A DNA stretch of 64,000 nt from Thiocystis violascens DSM 198 (GTDB lineage: Bacteria; Pseudomonadota; Gammaproteobacteria; Chromatiales; Chromatiaceae): NCBI RefSeq assembly GCF_000227745.2, contig NC_018012.1:2216501-2280500 (forward strand). The letters are read 5' to 3'. Below are positions 1 to 7,830 of this stretch, piece by piece. Under the pieces are notes generated by a model. The model was not told where the DNA came from and did no database searches. It worked only from the letters and a program-made list of their open reading frames with translations. Position numbers and translations under genes: made by a program. Numbering within the stretch: position 1 is the first letter of the stretch; every line of letters begins with the position of its first letter.

Positions 1-819
1 TCGCTGCTGTTTTCGGCGACCCTGCATCATCGGGGTCTGAAAGACATCACCGACCGACTGCTGCGCGACCCTCAGGTGCTGGCGATCAATCCGGTGCGCG
101 AGCAGCATCCCGATATCGCCCATCAACTCCTGCTGAGCGATGGCCTGGAACATAAACAGCGTCAGACGCTCTGGCTGCTGCAACACGAAACCTTCGAGAA
201 GGCGCTGGTGTTCACTAACACCCGCGATGGCGCGGTCGCGCTCGGCAATTTTCTGATGGGCCAGCAGCAGCGGGTGGCGGTGCTGCATGGCGAACTGGAT
301 CAGCGCGAGCGCAACCGCGTCATGGGCCTGCTGCACAGCGGGCGGGTGAACATCCTGATCGCCACCGATCTGGCCGCGCGCGGCCTGGACGTACCGGGCG
401 TGCAGCGGGTGATTAATTTCGATCTGCCACGCTCGGGGGACGATTATCTGCACCGCACCGGGCGCACCGGGCGCGCGGGGGAACAGGGCGTCGCCCTGTC
501 GCTGGTCGGCAAGAGCGAATGGAATCGCATGGAAAGCATCGTACGTTATCTCAACCTGACCGCCGAGACGCGCGCCATCGAGGGTCTGAAGGCCAAATTC
601 CAGGGACCGACCAAACGCAAAGGCCCCGGCAAGCCGACGCCGGCCATGCGCAAGGCCAGGGCGGCCGCCGAAAAACCGGAAGCGCCCAAGGTCAAGGAGC
701 GGCTGCGCGATCGCAAGAACATCGGCAAGCGGCGCGTGCCGACCAGCGCCCATGGCGTCGAGGCCGGCCATGCGCCGCTCGCCAAGCGACCAGGCGATCC
801 GACGAAAACGGGTGGTTGA
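1..819 (+). CDS. DEAD-box ATP-dependent RNA helicase, C-terminal part (5' end outside window)
   Basis: The reading frame is open from base 1, so the gene begins upstream of the window. The visible part starts with helicase motif III (SAT in SLLFSATL) and continues through the RecA-like domain 2. It shows motif IV-like ALVFTNTRDGA, motif V (ATDLAARGLDV) and motif VI (HRTGRTGRAG). A basic tail rich in Lys, Arg, Gly and Pro follows, typical of the RNA-binding C-terminal extensions of RhlE/SrmB-type helicases. The expected role is ATP-driven RNA unwinding in ribosome assembly or RNA decay. The exact subfamily cannot be fixed without the N-terminal half. Confidence 0.93.
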   Translation, partial: SLLFSATLHHRGLKDITDRLLRDPQVLAINPVREQHPDIAHQLLLSDGLEHKQRQTLWLLQHETFEKALVFTNTRDGAVALGNFLMGQQQRVAVLHGELDQRERNRVMGLLHSGRVNILIATDLAARGLDVPGVQRVINFDLPRSGDDYLHRTGRTGRAGEQGVALSLVGKSEWNRMESIVRYLNLTAETRAIEGLKAKFQGPTKRKGPGKPTPAMRKARAAAEKPEAPKVKERLRDRKNIGKRRVPTSAHGVEAGHAPLAKRPGDPTKTGG

Positions 820-858
820 TTTTCGTTCTTTGCGCCTTCGCGATTCAAACGGCTGGAT

Positions 859-1773
859 TCAGGCCGATGGCTTGTCGGCCACCGTCAGCACATAGTCGAG
901 CCCGCGATAAACCGTGCGCGCGTCAAGTTTGAGCGCCAGCGCGATCGGCAGACGGGTCGACGGATGCAAACGCGCGACTGCCTCGGGGTGACGGCGCAGG
1001 TACTCATGCAAGGGCGCATAGACCCGCTCGCGGATGGACTCTACCCGCACGTTCTCGAATCCAGCGGCCCTGAGCTTCGCCACATACTCGGGGAGCGGAT
1101 AGACATTGCCCGCCGGGATCGCGAATTTGCGCGCGACCTGCCGCCAGGACCAGAGTTGCGCCAATCGCGCCCGCCAGCCGGATTCGGTCGGCATGGGGAT
1201 GATGTCGGCCAGCACCAGCCGCCCGCCGGGGCGCAAAACCCGCATCGCCTCCTGGAAAAAGCGTTCGCGGGTCTCGAAATGAAAGGCGCATTCCAGCGCC
1301 ACCACCTTATCGACCGAGGCGTCTTCCAGCGGCATCGCGGTGGCCGACCCCAACCGCAGATCGATACGATCCTCCAGACCGGCCTCGCGAACCCGTCGGC
1401 GCGCCACCTCCACCTGAGAGGCGGTGACATTCAAGCCGACGATGCCGTCCGGACGATAGGCATCGAGCCAGAACAGATCCTGATCGGCGAACCCGAACCC
1501 GACATCGAGCACCCGGTCCCCCGGCCCCATCCCGGCACTGTCCGCCACCAGCGCCGCCAGCGCCTGACAGGCGTCGTCGAGCGAGCGGCCGTCCGCCAGG
1601 GCGCCTTCGTTCCAGTACCCAAGATTGAGATAAAAGGCGTTCTCGGTCGCCACGTCGGTCCCCAGCAGATCGTAAACCTCGGTCACCTTCAGACGCTGGA
1701 AGGGATTGTAGAGCCAGTTGAAATAGCCGAGGCGGTCGCGCGACGCGCCGGTCGTTGGAATGGATGTCGACAT
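859..1773 (-). CDS. SAM-dependent class I methyltransferase
   Basis: A 304-residue protein with a Rossmann-type methyltransferase core. Motif I is VLDVGFGFADQD, followed by the acidic/Asn post-I segment (IVGLNVTASQ), a central ALECAFHFE segment and motif LRPGGRLVLADI. The layout is that of methyltransferase family 11 small-molecule methylases, such as the O- and C-methyltransferases of secondary metabolism. The substrate cannot be read from sequence. It is convergent with the helicase gene. A small decayed reading frame ends about 15 bases upstream of its ATG, so it may once have been the second gene of an operon. Confidence 0.85.
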   Translation of the reverse strand: MSTSIPTTGASRDRLGYFNWLYNPFQRLKVTEVYDLLGTDVATENAFYLNLGYWNEGALADGRSLDDACQALAALVADSAGMGPGDRVLDVGFGFADQDLFWLDAYRPDGIVGLNVTASQVEVARRRVREAGLEDRIDLRLGSATAMPLEDASVDKVVALECAFHFETRERFFQEAMRVLRPGGRLVLADIIPMPTESGWRARLAQLWSWRQVARKFAIPAGNVYPLPEYVAKLRAAGFENVRVESIRERVYAPLHEYLRRHPEAVARLHPSTRLPIALALKLDARTVYRGLDYVLTVADKPSA

Positions 1774-1787
1774 GAGTGCGATCCGGG

Positions 1788-2005
1788 TCAGAGTTCGGCG
1801 GGCGATTCCACCGGCGGTTCGCGGTACGTCCCGCGGCGGCGATAGAGCAGTGGCCGCGCGCCCGGTTTCCTGGCGGCGAGCATTGCGGATAGATCCGTCT
1901 CGTCCGACGGAATTGCAAGGACCAACCGGTACGGACGACAGTCCTGTTGCGCCTGTCGCGATCAGGTGTCGCGTCGCCGACGGCGCGGACGATCCGCGTT
2001 TCGGG
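1788..2005 (-). pseudogene. Possible decayed small gene between methyltransferase and MotA-like remnant
   Basis: A minus-strand frame ending in a TGA at 1788-1790 encodes a credible C-terminus (LLYRRRGTYREPPVESPAEL). It is closed upstream by a stop near 1950. A second frame carries ALPETRIVRAVGDATPD just before. Joining them needs one frame change. The product is not recognised and the assignment rests only on residue texture and on its position 15 bases before the methyltransferase start. It may be non-coding. Confidence 0.22.
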
Positions 2006-2019
2006 CAGTGCCGCCAAGC

Positions 2020-2633
2020 CTACCGCCCCGCATACAACCGATTGATCAGATTGATCAGGGTGTAATGTCCGGCCTGATTGACGGCCAGTTCTTCTTGTGC
2101 CTGCACCAGATGGAGCAGCAGCACCAGCGCTGCGCTTTCGGCCAGGGCGACCAGCGTGGTGTTGAAACTCACGCCCAGCGCGCGGGCGATCTCGCCGAGC
2201 GGCTGGCCTGGAATTGCAGGATGCACAGGTCAATCAGTCCGGGCAGAAACCCCTGCTCGCCATCGTGACGCTGGGCGACACGGGCGCGGATCGGCGGCAG
2301 GTCATGCGCCTGGAGGACGACTTCATACGCCTGCGGCAGCAGTCCTTCCGCGAGCATGGCGCGCTCGCGGACCGCGCTGCGCCAGCGGCAGAAGCTCTCG
2401 CCCAGGCCGATGAAGAGGATCAGGTGCGTGAGATTCTGGATCGTGAAGGGATAGAGAAAGGGATAATTCGACGGCGGGATCGCGTGATGATCGAGCCACA
2501 GCACGGCGGCTGGACTGCCCGCCGGTAGAACCAGCGTGAGCAGGGCGACGAACATCCCGGCCAGCGCGATCGCGACGAGGAAGATCCGCGCGCGTCGAGG
2601 CCGCTCCCACAGGATTTCACGAAGCACGCTCAT
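2020..2633 (-). pseudogene. MotA/TolQ/ExbB-like proton-channel family gene, internally deleted and out of frame
   Basis: The start at 2633 overlaps the FHA stop as ATGA. The first frame encodes a basic N-terminus, a transmembrane segment (IFLVAIALAGMFVALLTLVL), a second hydrophobic stretch (IQNLTHLILFIGLGE), then LIDLCILQFQASRS, and runs into a non-homologous tail. About 20 bases before that tail ends, another frame resumes with LGEIARALGVSFNTTLVAL, a hydrophobic helix and INRLY. These look like the beginning and end of a MotA/TolQ/ExbB-type channel protein. The central helix pair expected between them (the conserved Gly-rich channel helices) is missing and the two parts are in different frames. 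This reads as an internal deletion rather than a simple base-call error. The family assignment is from memory of motifs and is moderately sure. Confidence 0.6.
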
Positions 2634-3043
2634 CGACCGCACTCCGGACAAGGCGCGTCGGCGGATTTCACGCTGCCGCAGACGCAGCGGATCAGTTGCC
2701 GCCCCCGCACCCAGGGTTGAACGGCGTCCACGCCGGGCAGAAACGGCGCCACGCGGTCGGGAAACCGGCGACCGAATGCCTCCAGCAGATCGCGGATTTC
2801 CAAGGTGACCGCGCCGAACCGCGCGCGATCCAGTGGCGAGACCAGTTCCTGTCGGATCTTGCGCGCGAGACCGTCGGCGCCGATCAGAAAGGTGCCGTTG
2901 GTGCTCTTGCAATCGGTCAGCAGCAACGTGCCGGGGGCGGAGACGCTCAATTCGGCATGGCGCGCGCTCACCGAGTCGTCCGCGAGCGGGACATCGCAGT
3001 GCGCATCCCGCCCGATGGTGAACTTGTGTGGCGGTGCGTTCAT
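2630..3043 (-). CDS. FHA domain protein with C-terminal zinc ribbon
   Basis: The start was placed at the ATG at 3043 because it overlaps the stop of the upstream phosphatase gene as ATGA. A longer in-frame extension upstream is only a shadow of that gene. The 137-residue product begins with a forkhead-associated domain: IGRDAHCDV, then SARHAEL, then TNGTF, the Gly-Arg, Ser-x-x-His and Asn-Gly positions that bind phosphothreonine peptides. The last 20 residues contain CVCG and CPECG, a likely zinc ribbon. It is the third gene of a coupled cluster (VWA-FHA, PP2C, FHA, channel-like). It is probably a cytosolic reader of phosphorylated targets of a Hanks-type kinase such as the one at 12.4-14.5 kb. 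Confidence 0.85.
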   Translation of the reverse strand: MNAPPHKFTIGRDAHCDVPLADDSVSARHAELSVSAPGTLLLTDCKSTNGTFLIGADGLARKIRQELVSPLDRARFGAVTLEIRDLLEAFGRRFPDRVAPFLPGVDAVQPWVRGRQLIRCVCGSVKSADAPCPECGR

Positions 3044-4038
3044 GTCGTCTCCGGCGCGGGCACGCCCGGTTGATCCTCGGCGGGCGGCGGAAGGGGGCGC
3101 GTCACCGACGACGGCACATCCTCGGGCGGCCGATCCCACCATCCCGACAGACCGAACCAGGCGGCGGCGCCAAGCGTCAGCAGCAGAACCGCCGACAGGA
3201 CCGCGACCCGAACGCCACGCGACGGACGGCTCGTCAACGACGCCATCGACGATGTCTCACGGGACGCCTCGCAGGCCAGCACCGCGACCGTGGCGTTGTC
3301 CTGATGCGTCAGCGCCCGTTCTCGCAGCGCGGCGATCAAGGTCTCGGCGGCGTGTTGCGGAGCGGCGGCCAGTGGGCGTTTCAGCGCGTCGCGCGACAGC
3401 ACGCCATCGACCCCGTCGCTGCACAACAGCAGGCGGTCGCCCGGTTGCAGGGTCAGGGGCCGACAACTGGCGTCCACCAGCGGAATCTCGGCCAGTCCCA
3501 GAAAGCTGGTCAGCGCGTCGCGGTCGGGATGGCTCGCGAGATCATCCGCGTCCAGCGTCCCGGCGACGACTTGCGGCCAGAGTTCGTTGGCGAGGGTGTG
3601 ATCCTCGGTACAGGGCGTGAGCGAACCGTCGGCGGCGCGATAGCGATACAACCGGCTGTCGCCGACGCCGATCCAGAAGAGTTGTGCGTCGCGCACCGCC
3701 GCCGCGACCAGCGTGGTGCCGACCTGTCCCACGCCCGCCGTTGTCTCGGCCAGTGCGTAAACCGCCCGATTCGCCGCCCGCAATGCAAGCGCCAGCGCCT
3801 CGGGAACCGGCGTGGCGGGCGGCTGGGCGGCATAAGTCTCCAGCATCGTTTTGACCGCCAGTTGACTCGCCGCGCGCCCCTCGCGCAGACCGCCCATGCC
3901 ATCGGCCAGAACCACCAGCACCCCGCCCGGCGGATTGGCGCCCTGGGCCGAACACCCGGCAAAGCCGAAGGCGTCCTGTTGCTCCGGGCGCGTGCCGATC
4001 CATTGGGCATTGCCCGGCTGCAAGGTCAGCCTACTCAA
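3040..4038 (-). CDS. PP2C-family Ser/Thr protein phosphatase with C-terminal membrane anchor
   Basis: A PPM/PP2C phosphatase. Metal-binding and catalytic motifs are ADGMGG (about residues 45-50), GVGDSRLY, CSDGVDGVL and HQDNATV. After the catalytic domain there is a transmembrane helix near residues 275-297 (VAVLSAVLLLTLGAAAWFGL) and a short Pro-rich tail, so the enzyme is probably tethered to the inner membrane with the catalytic part in the cytoplasm. The start is a TTG at 4036-4038 that overlaps the stop of the VWA-FHA gene as TTGA. No better ATG exists. It would dephosphorylate Ser/Thr residues modified by a Hanks-type kinase. The window contains a second, soluble PP2C at 17.6-18.3 kb. 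Confidence 0.88.
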   Translation of the reverse strand: MSRLTLQPGNAQWIGTRPEQQDAFGFAGCSAQGANPPGGVLVVLADGMGGLREGRAASQLAVKTMLETYAAQPPATPVPEALALALRAANRAVYALAETTAGVGQVGTTLVAAAVRDAQLFWIGVGDSRLYRYRAADGSLTPCTEDHTLANELWPQVVAGTLDADDLASHPDRDALTSFLGLAEIPLVDASCRPLTLQPGDRLLLCSDGVDGVLSRDALKRPLAAAPQHAAETLIAALRERALTHQDNATVAVLACEASRETSSMASLTSRPSRGVRVAVLSAVLLLTLGAAAWFGLSGWWDRPPEDVPSSVTRPLPPPAEDQPGVPAPETT

Positions 4039-5630
4039 CGCCCGCTCCCGCCGAGACGCAGCTCGGTCTGACCGACGCGCAGCACATCGCCGTCGCGCAC
4101 CGGATGCGGCGCGGACAACGGCACGCCGTTGAGCCAGGTCTGATTGGTGGAACCGAGATCCTCAAGGATCGCCTGCCGGCCCTGCAGGCTCAAACGCGCA
4201 TGCTGCGTCGACACCTCATCGTCCTCGGCCAGCCTCAGCGAGCAGGCCCCGGCGCGCCCGATCAGCGCCGCCGGGTTCAGGACGAGTCGCACCGTCTCGC
4301 CCCGCCGCGCGCCGTTCATGAATGTCAGGATCAATGCTGGGCCGGTGGCGGGCGATTGTTGCGCCGGCTCGGGCCGGGCAGAGGATGTGGGAGCGAGATT
4401 GTCGATGGGCAAGACGTTCGGCGCCAGGGTCTTGGGAGCGACGGCGGGGATGTCGTTCGTGTCTGGCGCGACGCGACGACGCCGCCGGAACAGCCAGCCG
4501 CCAAAGAGCGCGACGACCAGCACGCCCGCCAGACCCGGCCACCAAGACGCCAACAGCCCGGCGAGCACGCGGGCGGGATCGGCGGGCGCTGCCGCGACGG
4601 GGTCAGGCGCGGTCGGCGGCTCCTCGCTGGCCGCCGCGTCTGGCGGGATCGCTGGCGTCGGCGCAACCGGAACCGGCGCGACCGGCGCTGGCATCACGAC
4701 TGGATACAGCCGCACGTCCACTCCATCGTTCAGCGTCAGACCGGCCTGGGTCAGACCGATGCGCAGACGATAGCGGTTGCCATCGGCCACACAGCTCGCA
4801 CAGCGCACCTCGATCCGCTCGACCGTCCGAATCCGCTCGCGCATCGTCGCATAGGCCGCGCCCGGATCCGTCGCGCCCGCGTCGCTGAACATCCCGCCCG
4901 AGCGTCGCGCGAAACGTCCCAGCGCCGCCAGCCCCAACTCCCGCGCCGCGCGCTCGCGCACCCGGCTTAAGCCGATGGCATAGATCGGCACCGCGCCCTC
5001 GGCGACTTGGGTCTCGACCTCTTCCGCCGTCATCCCGCCCGGCGCATCGTCAATGCCATCGCTCAGGATCACTAGCGCGCGCCGGGAGGGCAGACCCTCC
5101 CCCTGTTGACGCCCGAGCGCCAAACCCTGTGCCAGCGCCTGATGCAGCGCGGTCCGCAGGTCCATCGGGGCCAGGGTTGCGATGGCGGCGATCAGCGCGG
5201 CACGGTCGGCGGTCGGTGCAACCGCGGTGCGCACATTCTCCCCGAAGGTCAGGAGCGCTGCCCGATCCGGCTCGCCGAGCGCCGCGATCCAGTCTCGCAG
5301 GGCCTGTTGGATCCGCGCGAACTGGGCCGCATCGAGCGAGCGCGAAACATCCACCAGAAAGACATAGAGCACCCCTTCGCCGGTCGCGGCAAAGGGCGTG
5401 ACGGAGGTCACCTCCGCCACCTGGGTTCCCAGGGTCGCGTGCAGTTGTCCGGCCTCGATACCGCTGACCGGCTCGCCCGACTCGTCGCGGATCGCGACAT
5501 AGGCGGTGACCGCCGTGCCCTCGGCCAGTGCCTGCGAAATAGCGATCGCCGCTGGCGGGCCGGCGTGGACGGCCAACGTGGCGCCCAGAACGGCGGACAG
5601 GGCGAGTAACCGCCAGGGTAACCAAGACAT
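4035..5630 (-). CDS. Membrane protein with VWA domain, transmembrane helix and C-terminal FHA domain
   Basis: The start at 5630 gives a signal peptide (MSWLPWRLLALSAVLGATLA) and is preceded by GGAG nine bases upstream. The upstream in-frame extension is rejected. Order of domains: exported von Willebrand A domain with a MIDAS DVSRS (DxSxS) and a second SDGIDD loop; a segment with a CASC pair; a Pro/Ala-rich linker; one transmembrane helix (LAGVLVVALFGGWLF) followed by Arg-rich stop-transfer; and a cytoplasmic FHA domain (IGRAGACSL, STQHARL, TNQTWLNG). This topology could link a periplasmic metal-dependent adhesion domain to cytoplasmic phosphothreonine recognition. It heads the overlapping run VWA-FHA / PP2C / FHA / channel-like. 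Confidence 0.85.
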   Translation of the reverse strand: MSWLPWRLLALSAVLGATLAVHAGPPAAIAISQALAEGTAVTAYVAIRDESGEPVSGIEAGQLHATLGTQVAEVTSVTPFAATGEGVLYVFLVDVSRSLDAAQFARIQQALRDWIAALGEPDRAALLTFGENVRTAVAPTADRAALIAAIATLAPMDLRTALHQALAQGLALGRQQGEGLPSRRALVILSDGIDDAPGGMTAEEVETQVAEGAVPIYAIGLSRVRERAARELGLAALGRFARRSGGMFSDAGATDPGAAYATMRERIRTVERIEVRCASCVADGNRYRLRIGLTQAGLTLNDGVDVRLYPVVMPAPVAPVPVAPTPAIPPDAAASEEPPTAPDPVAAAPADPARVLAGLLASWWPGLAGVLVVALFGGWLFRRRRRVAPDTNDIPAVAPKTLAPNVLPIDNLAPTSSARPEPAQQSPATGPALILTFMNGARRGETVRLVLNPAALIGRAGACSLRLAEDDEVSTQHARLSLQGRQAILEDLGSTNQTWLNGVPLSAPHPVRDGDVLRVGQTELRLGGSGR

Positions 5631-5793
5631 CACATCGTGCTCCTGCTGGTGTGCGGGGTTAGGCTGGTTCCGGGGCTTCAGGTGATTTCCTAAAAACAAC
5701 CGACCCACGGAGAGGCTGTTAATCTTGAAAAATCCTGTGAATCCTGCCCATTTAATGCCTTGATTCCGTTAGAAACTTTCCCGGAAACCGCCT

Positions 5794-6687
5794 TCAGCGC
5801 GAGTCGTCGACGGTCGCGCGTTCCCGCGCCTGCCCGATCGCCTTGAGTTCCGCTCGCAGTTCCTTTTCACGTTGCTCCAGTTGGCTGATCGCCTCTTCCA
5901 TGGAGCCGATTTGGTCGGCTCCCTGCCGCATCGCCAGGGCGGCGGCTTCCGGGTCTCGCGCGCGTTGCTGTCGGCTCAAACGGAGCGCCGTTCGTGCGTC
6001 CTCCTGATCCAGCGCGTTTTGCCTGAGCCGCTCGCGGAGTTCTTCTTGACGCTGATTCCGTTGGCTTGCCGCCTCGTCCGGGGCGGTTGCGCGCTCCTCC
6101 TTTCGCACGGTCGGCACCTCCACCGTGCGCGACTCGACCGCACGTTGCAGCGGGCTCCAGGGAAACGCCGCCCCTGGATCCTGCTTGCGCTTGATCCGCT
6201 GGCCCTCACAGGTCAGGGACGAAGTATCCAGTTCCGCGTGCGATTTGACGCTGGAAAACCGCAATCCATGCCGATCCAGAATCCCCCGCAAGACGCTGGC
6301 AAGCGCCGCGATCTGCGCGTCCGGAAACGGATCCAGACCGTCCCCATCGTTGACGAGTTCGATGCCGATCGAATCCGCATTCCGACCGCGCACATGATGA
6401 GCCACCCGCGACTCCGGCACCATGCTCACCACGCTGCCGTCCCGGCCGATCACATAATGGATGCTGATCGTGCCCTGATGGCGCAGAAAGTGCGCCACGA
6501 TGCCGTCCAGGGTACCGCCGCGAAAACGGCGGGCAGGATCGCAATCCGGCCCGCCCGTCGCGTGAATCACCACCTGCCGGACCGGTTCCGCCCGCGGCGG
6601 TCCCGAGACCGGCACCTCACACGGCGCCGCCTCGGCCTGGATGGCGGCGGTCATGAGCAGAAAGAGTGCGTAAGGAGGAATCCGCAT
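5794..6687 (-). CDS. Secreted N-acetylmuramoyl-L-alanine amidase (Amidase_2/PGRP fold) with coiled-coil tail
   Basis: A 297-residue protein with an N-terminal signal peptide ending near AEAAPC; the Cys just after could also be a lipidation site. The amidase_2 fold is visible: VIHATGG (first zinc His), SIHYVIGRDG, SIGIELVND, and KSHAELD with KQDPG (second His and the Lys/Asp of the active site). It should cleave the amide between MurNAc and L-Ala of peptidoglycan or muropeptides in the periplasm. The last 110 residues are a charged, helical coiled coil (EELRERLRQNALDQEDA, EEAISQLEQREKELRA), unusual for AmpD and suggestive of a binding partner. It lies upstream of the VWA/PP2C/FHA run. Confidence 0.85.
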   Translation of the reverse strand: MRIPPYALFLLMTAAIQAEAAPCEVPVSGPPRAEPVRQVVIHATGGPDCDPARRFRGGTLDGIVAHFLRHQGTISIHYVIGRDGSVVSMVPESRVAHHVRGRNADSIGIELVNDGDGLDPFPDAQIAALASVLRGILDRHGLRFSSVKSHAELDTSSLTCEGQRIKRKQDPGAAFPWSPLQRAVESRTVEVPTVRKEERATAPDEAASQRNQRQEELRERLRQNALDQEDARTALRLSRQQRARDPEAAALAMRQGADQIGSMEEAISQLEQREKELRAELKAIGQARERATVDDSR

Positions 6688-6707
6688 GTTCCGGGATCAT
6701 GATGGCT

Positions 6708-7045
6708 CTACGGCACCTTGGCGAGTGCCTTCAGTTGTATCAGCAACGCGGGAATCTCCACCGTTGCAGCCACCCAGAGAACTCCGCATCCACGTCGAAA
6801 TAGGCATGTATCAGGCGATTGCGCATCCCAACGATGGCCTTCCAGGGAATGCCCCAAGCAACGCTTCGGGTTTCATCCGACACCTGACTGGCTGCTTCGC
6901 CGATGATCTCGACGGCACGCACCAGCGCAAACAGCAGCATCCGGTCGGTGTCCAGTTCCGATCGTTGGCGTCCGGCGACAAACCGCCGCGCCTCTTCCGC
7001 CGCCTCGATCCTATGACGCAGATGGACGCGATCATGAGCGAGCAT
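6708..7045 (-). pseudogene. HepT-like HEPN toxin (DUF86), frameshifted near its C-terminus
   Basis: The frame from the ATG at 7045 encodes a HEPN-domain protein with the toxin motif RNRLIHAY (Rx4HxY) near its end. After YFDVDAE it runs into a short nonsense tail. The expected continuation, VAATVEIPALLIQLKALAKV, is present in another frame and ends at 6708. One base is missing, or two are extra, around 6775. The gene overlaps mntA by 14 bases, the usual antitoxin-toxin coupling for MntA/HepT. The catalytic motif lies before the break, so a truncated but possibly active product cannot be excluded. Confidence 0.7.
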
Positions 7046-7337
7046 ATTGCACCTCGGCCGTGCGCAATACCTCGTCCCGGAAATAGCGCGACAAATCGCC
7101 CGCCGTGCGCAGATCGACCTCTCGGCCACCCAGCATCTCCGATAATTCGATTTCCATGCCGGCAATTCCCAGCAAGCCCGGAACCTGTTGCGGCTCGAAT
7201 TCAACCAACAGATCAAGGTCTCTATCCGGTCGCGCCGCGCCCTTCAAGTGCGAGCCGAACAGCGACAAACGGCGAATGCGATGCCGTTTGCAGAAGTCAG
7301 CGAGGGTGTCTTCATCGAGATTCAAGGCAGCGTGCAT
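7032..7337 (-). CDS. MntA-like nucleotidyltransferase antitoxin
   Basis: A 101-residue minimal nucleotidyltransferase. The signature GSHLKGAARPDRDLD fits GSx10DxD, the metal and nucleotide site of DNA polymerase beta-type transferases. In MntA/HepT pairs, MntA adenylylates a Tyr in the HEPN toxin to silence it. The start at 7337 gives the usual short N-terminus (MHAALNLDEDTLADFCKRH). It precedes and overlaps the frameshifted hepT-like gene, so it may now be an antitoxin without a full-length partner. Confidence 0.8.
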   Translation of the reverse strand: MHAALNLDEDTLADFCKRHRIRRLSLFGSHLKGAARPDRDLDLLVEFEPQQVPGLLGIAGMEIELSEMLGGREVDLRTAGDLSRYFRDEVLRTAEVQYARS

Positions 7338-7390
7338 CACCGGCTCTCTTGATGATTGGTTGTTGCAATCTGGCTCCCACAACGATCGAC

Positions 7391-7787
7391 CTATCGCATG
7401 GCCGCCCGCGCCGCCTCCGCCAGAAAGCCGGAGCGCGTCGCCCCGTGCGCCTTCGCGTCGTCGTCGATCTTCGCCAGCAACAAGCGCGGCAAGGTGATAT
7501 TGAGCTTTTCGGCCGGTCCGAAATAACGCTCGACCGGCACCTCGACCACGGCCCAAACCCAACCCGCGAAATCGGGATTCGCCTGATGTTCCGCCAAAGT
7601 CTTCGGAATTGGCAGATCGCCGCCGTCTTCAATGACGGTCTCGCACCAGAAGATCGATCGCCTCCCGCGCCTGATCGACCGCCTCATCCAGCGTGTCGCC
7701 AGCCGAGAAGCAGCCGGGCAGATCCGGCACCACCACACCGAAAGCCGTCGTCGATGTGCCGGGTTCAATGGCCATGATGAATTTCAT
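7391..7787 (-). pseudogene. HicB-family antitoxin, frameshifted
   Basis: From the ATG at 7787 one frame reads MKFIMAIEPGTSTTAFGVVV then PDLPGCFSAGD and DEAVDQAREAID, a classical HicB pseudo-RNase H-like N-terminus. The second frame continues with WCETVIEDGGDLPIP, AGWVWAVVEVPVERYFG and a ribbon-helix-helix-like tail (NITLPRLLLAKIDDDAKAHG) ending at 7391. The break is a single-base event near 7650. No HicA toxin (short dsRBD-like ORF) is visible on either side, so this is an orphan, broken antitoxin. Confidence 0.72.
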
Positions 7788-7800
7788 GCGTTCCTACCGG

Positions 7801-7827
7801 GTTAGCCGGGTTAGCCGGGTTAGCCGG
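7801..7827. repeat. Three tandem copies of GTTAGCCGG
   Basis: Three perfect 9-bp units GTTAGCCGG abut the left end of the IS630 element. Reverse-complement-like variants (GCCGGCTACCCGGCTA at about 9180, CTACCTGGCTACCTGG at 10006-10021, CTGGCTACCTGGCT at 11315-11328) occur at three more borders in the same 3.5 kb. Confidence 0.75.
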
Positions 7828-7830
7828 GTA

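Noticed and set aside
2169..2912. 247-residue minus-strand frame starting inside the FHA gene
   Set aside because: The first 90 or so residues are a frame shadow of the FHA gene. The real start is the ATG at 2633, and the tail after the deletion point is not homologous to the family.
4104..4970. 288-residue plus-strand frame opposite the VWA-FHA gene
   Set aside because: An Arg/Gly/Pro/His-rich antisense shadow. The opposite strand carries a signal peptide, MIDAS and FHA motifs in order.
7801..7827. Tandem GTTAGCCGG units as a CRISPR array
   Set aside because: Units are directly adjacent with no spacers and are only nine bases long; no cas gene is present.
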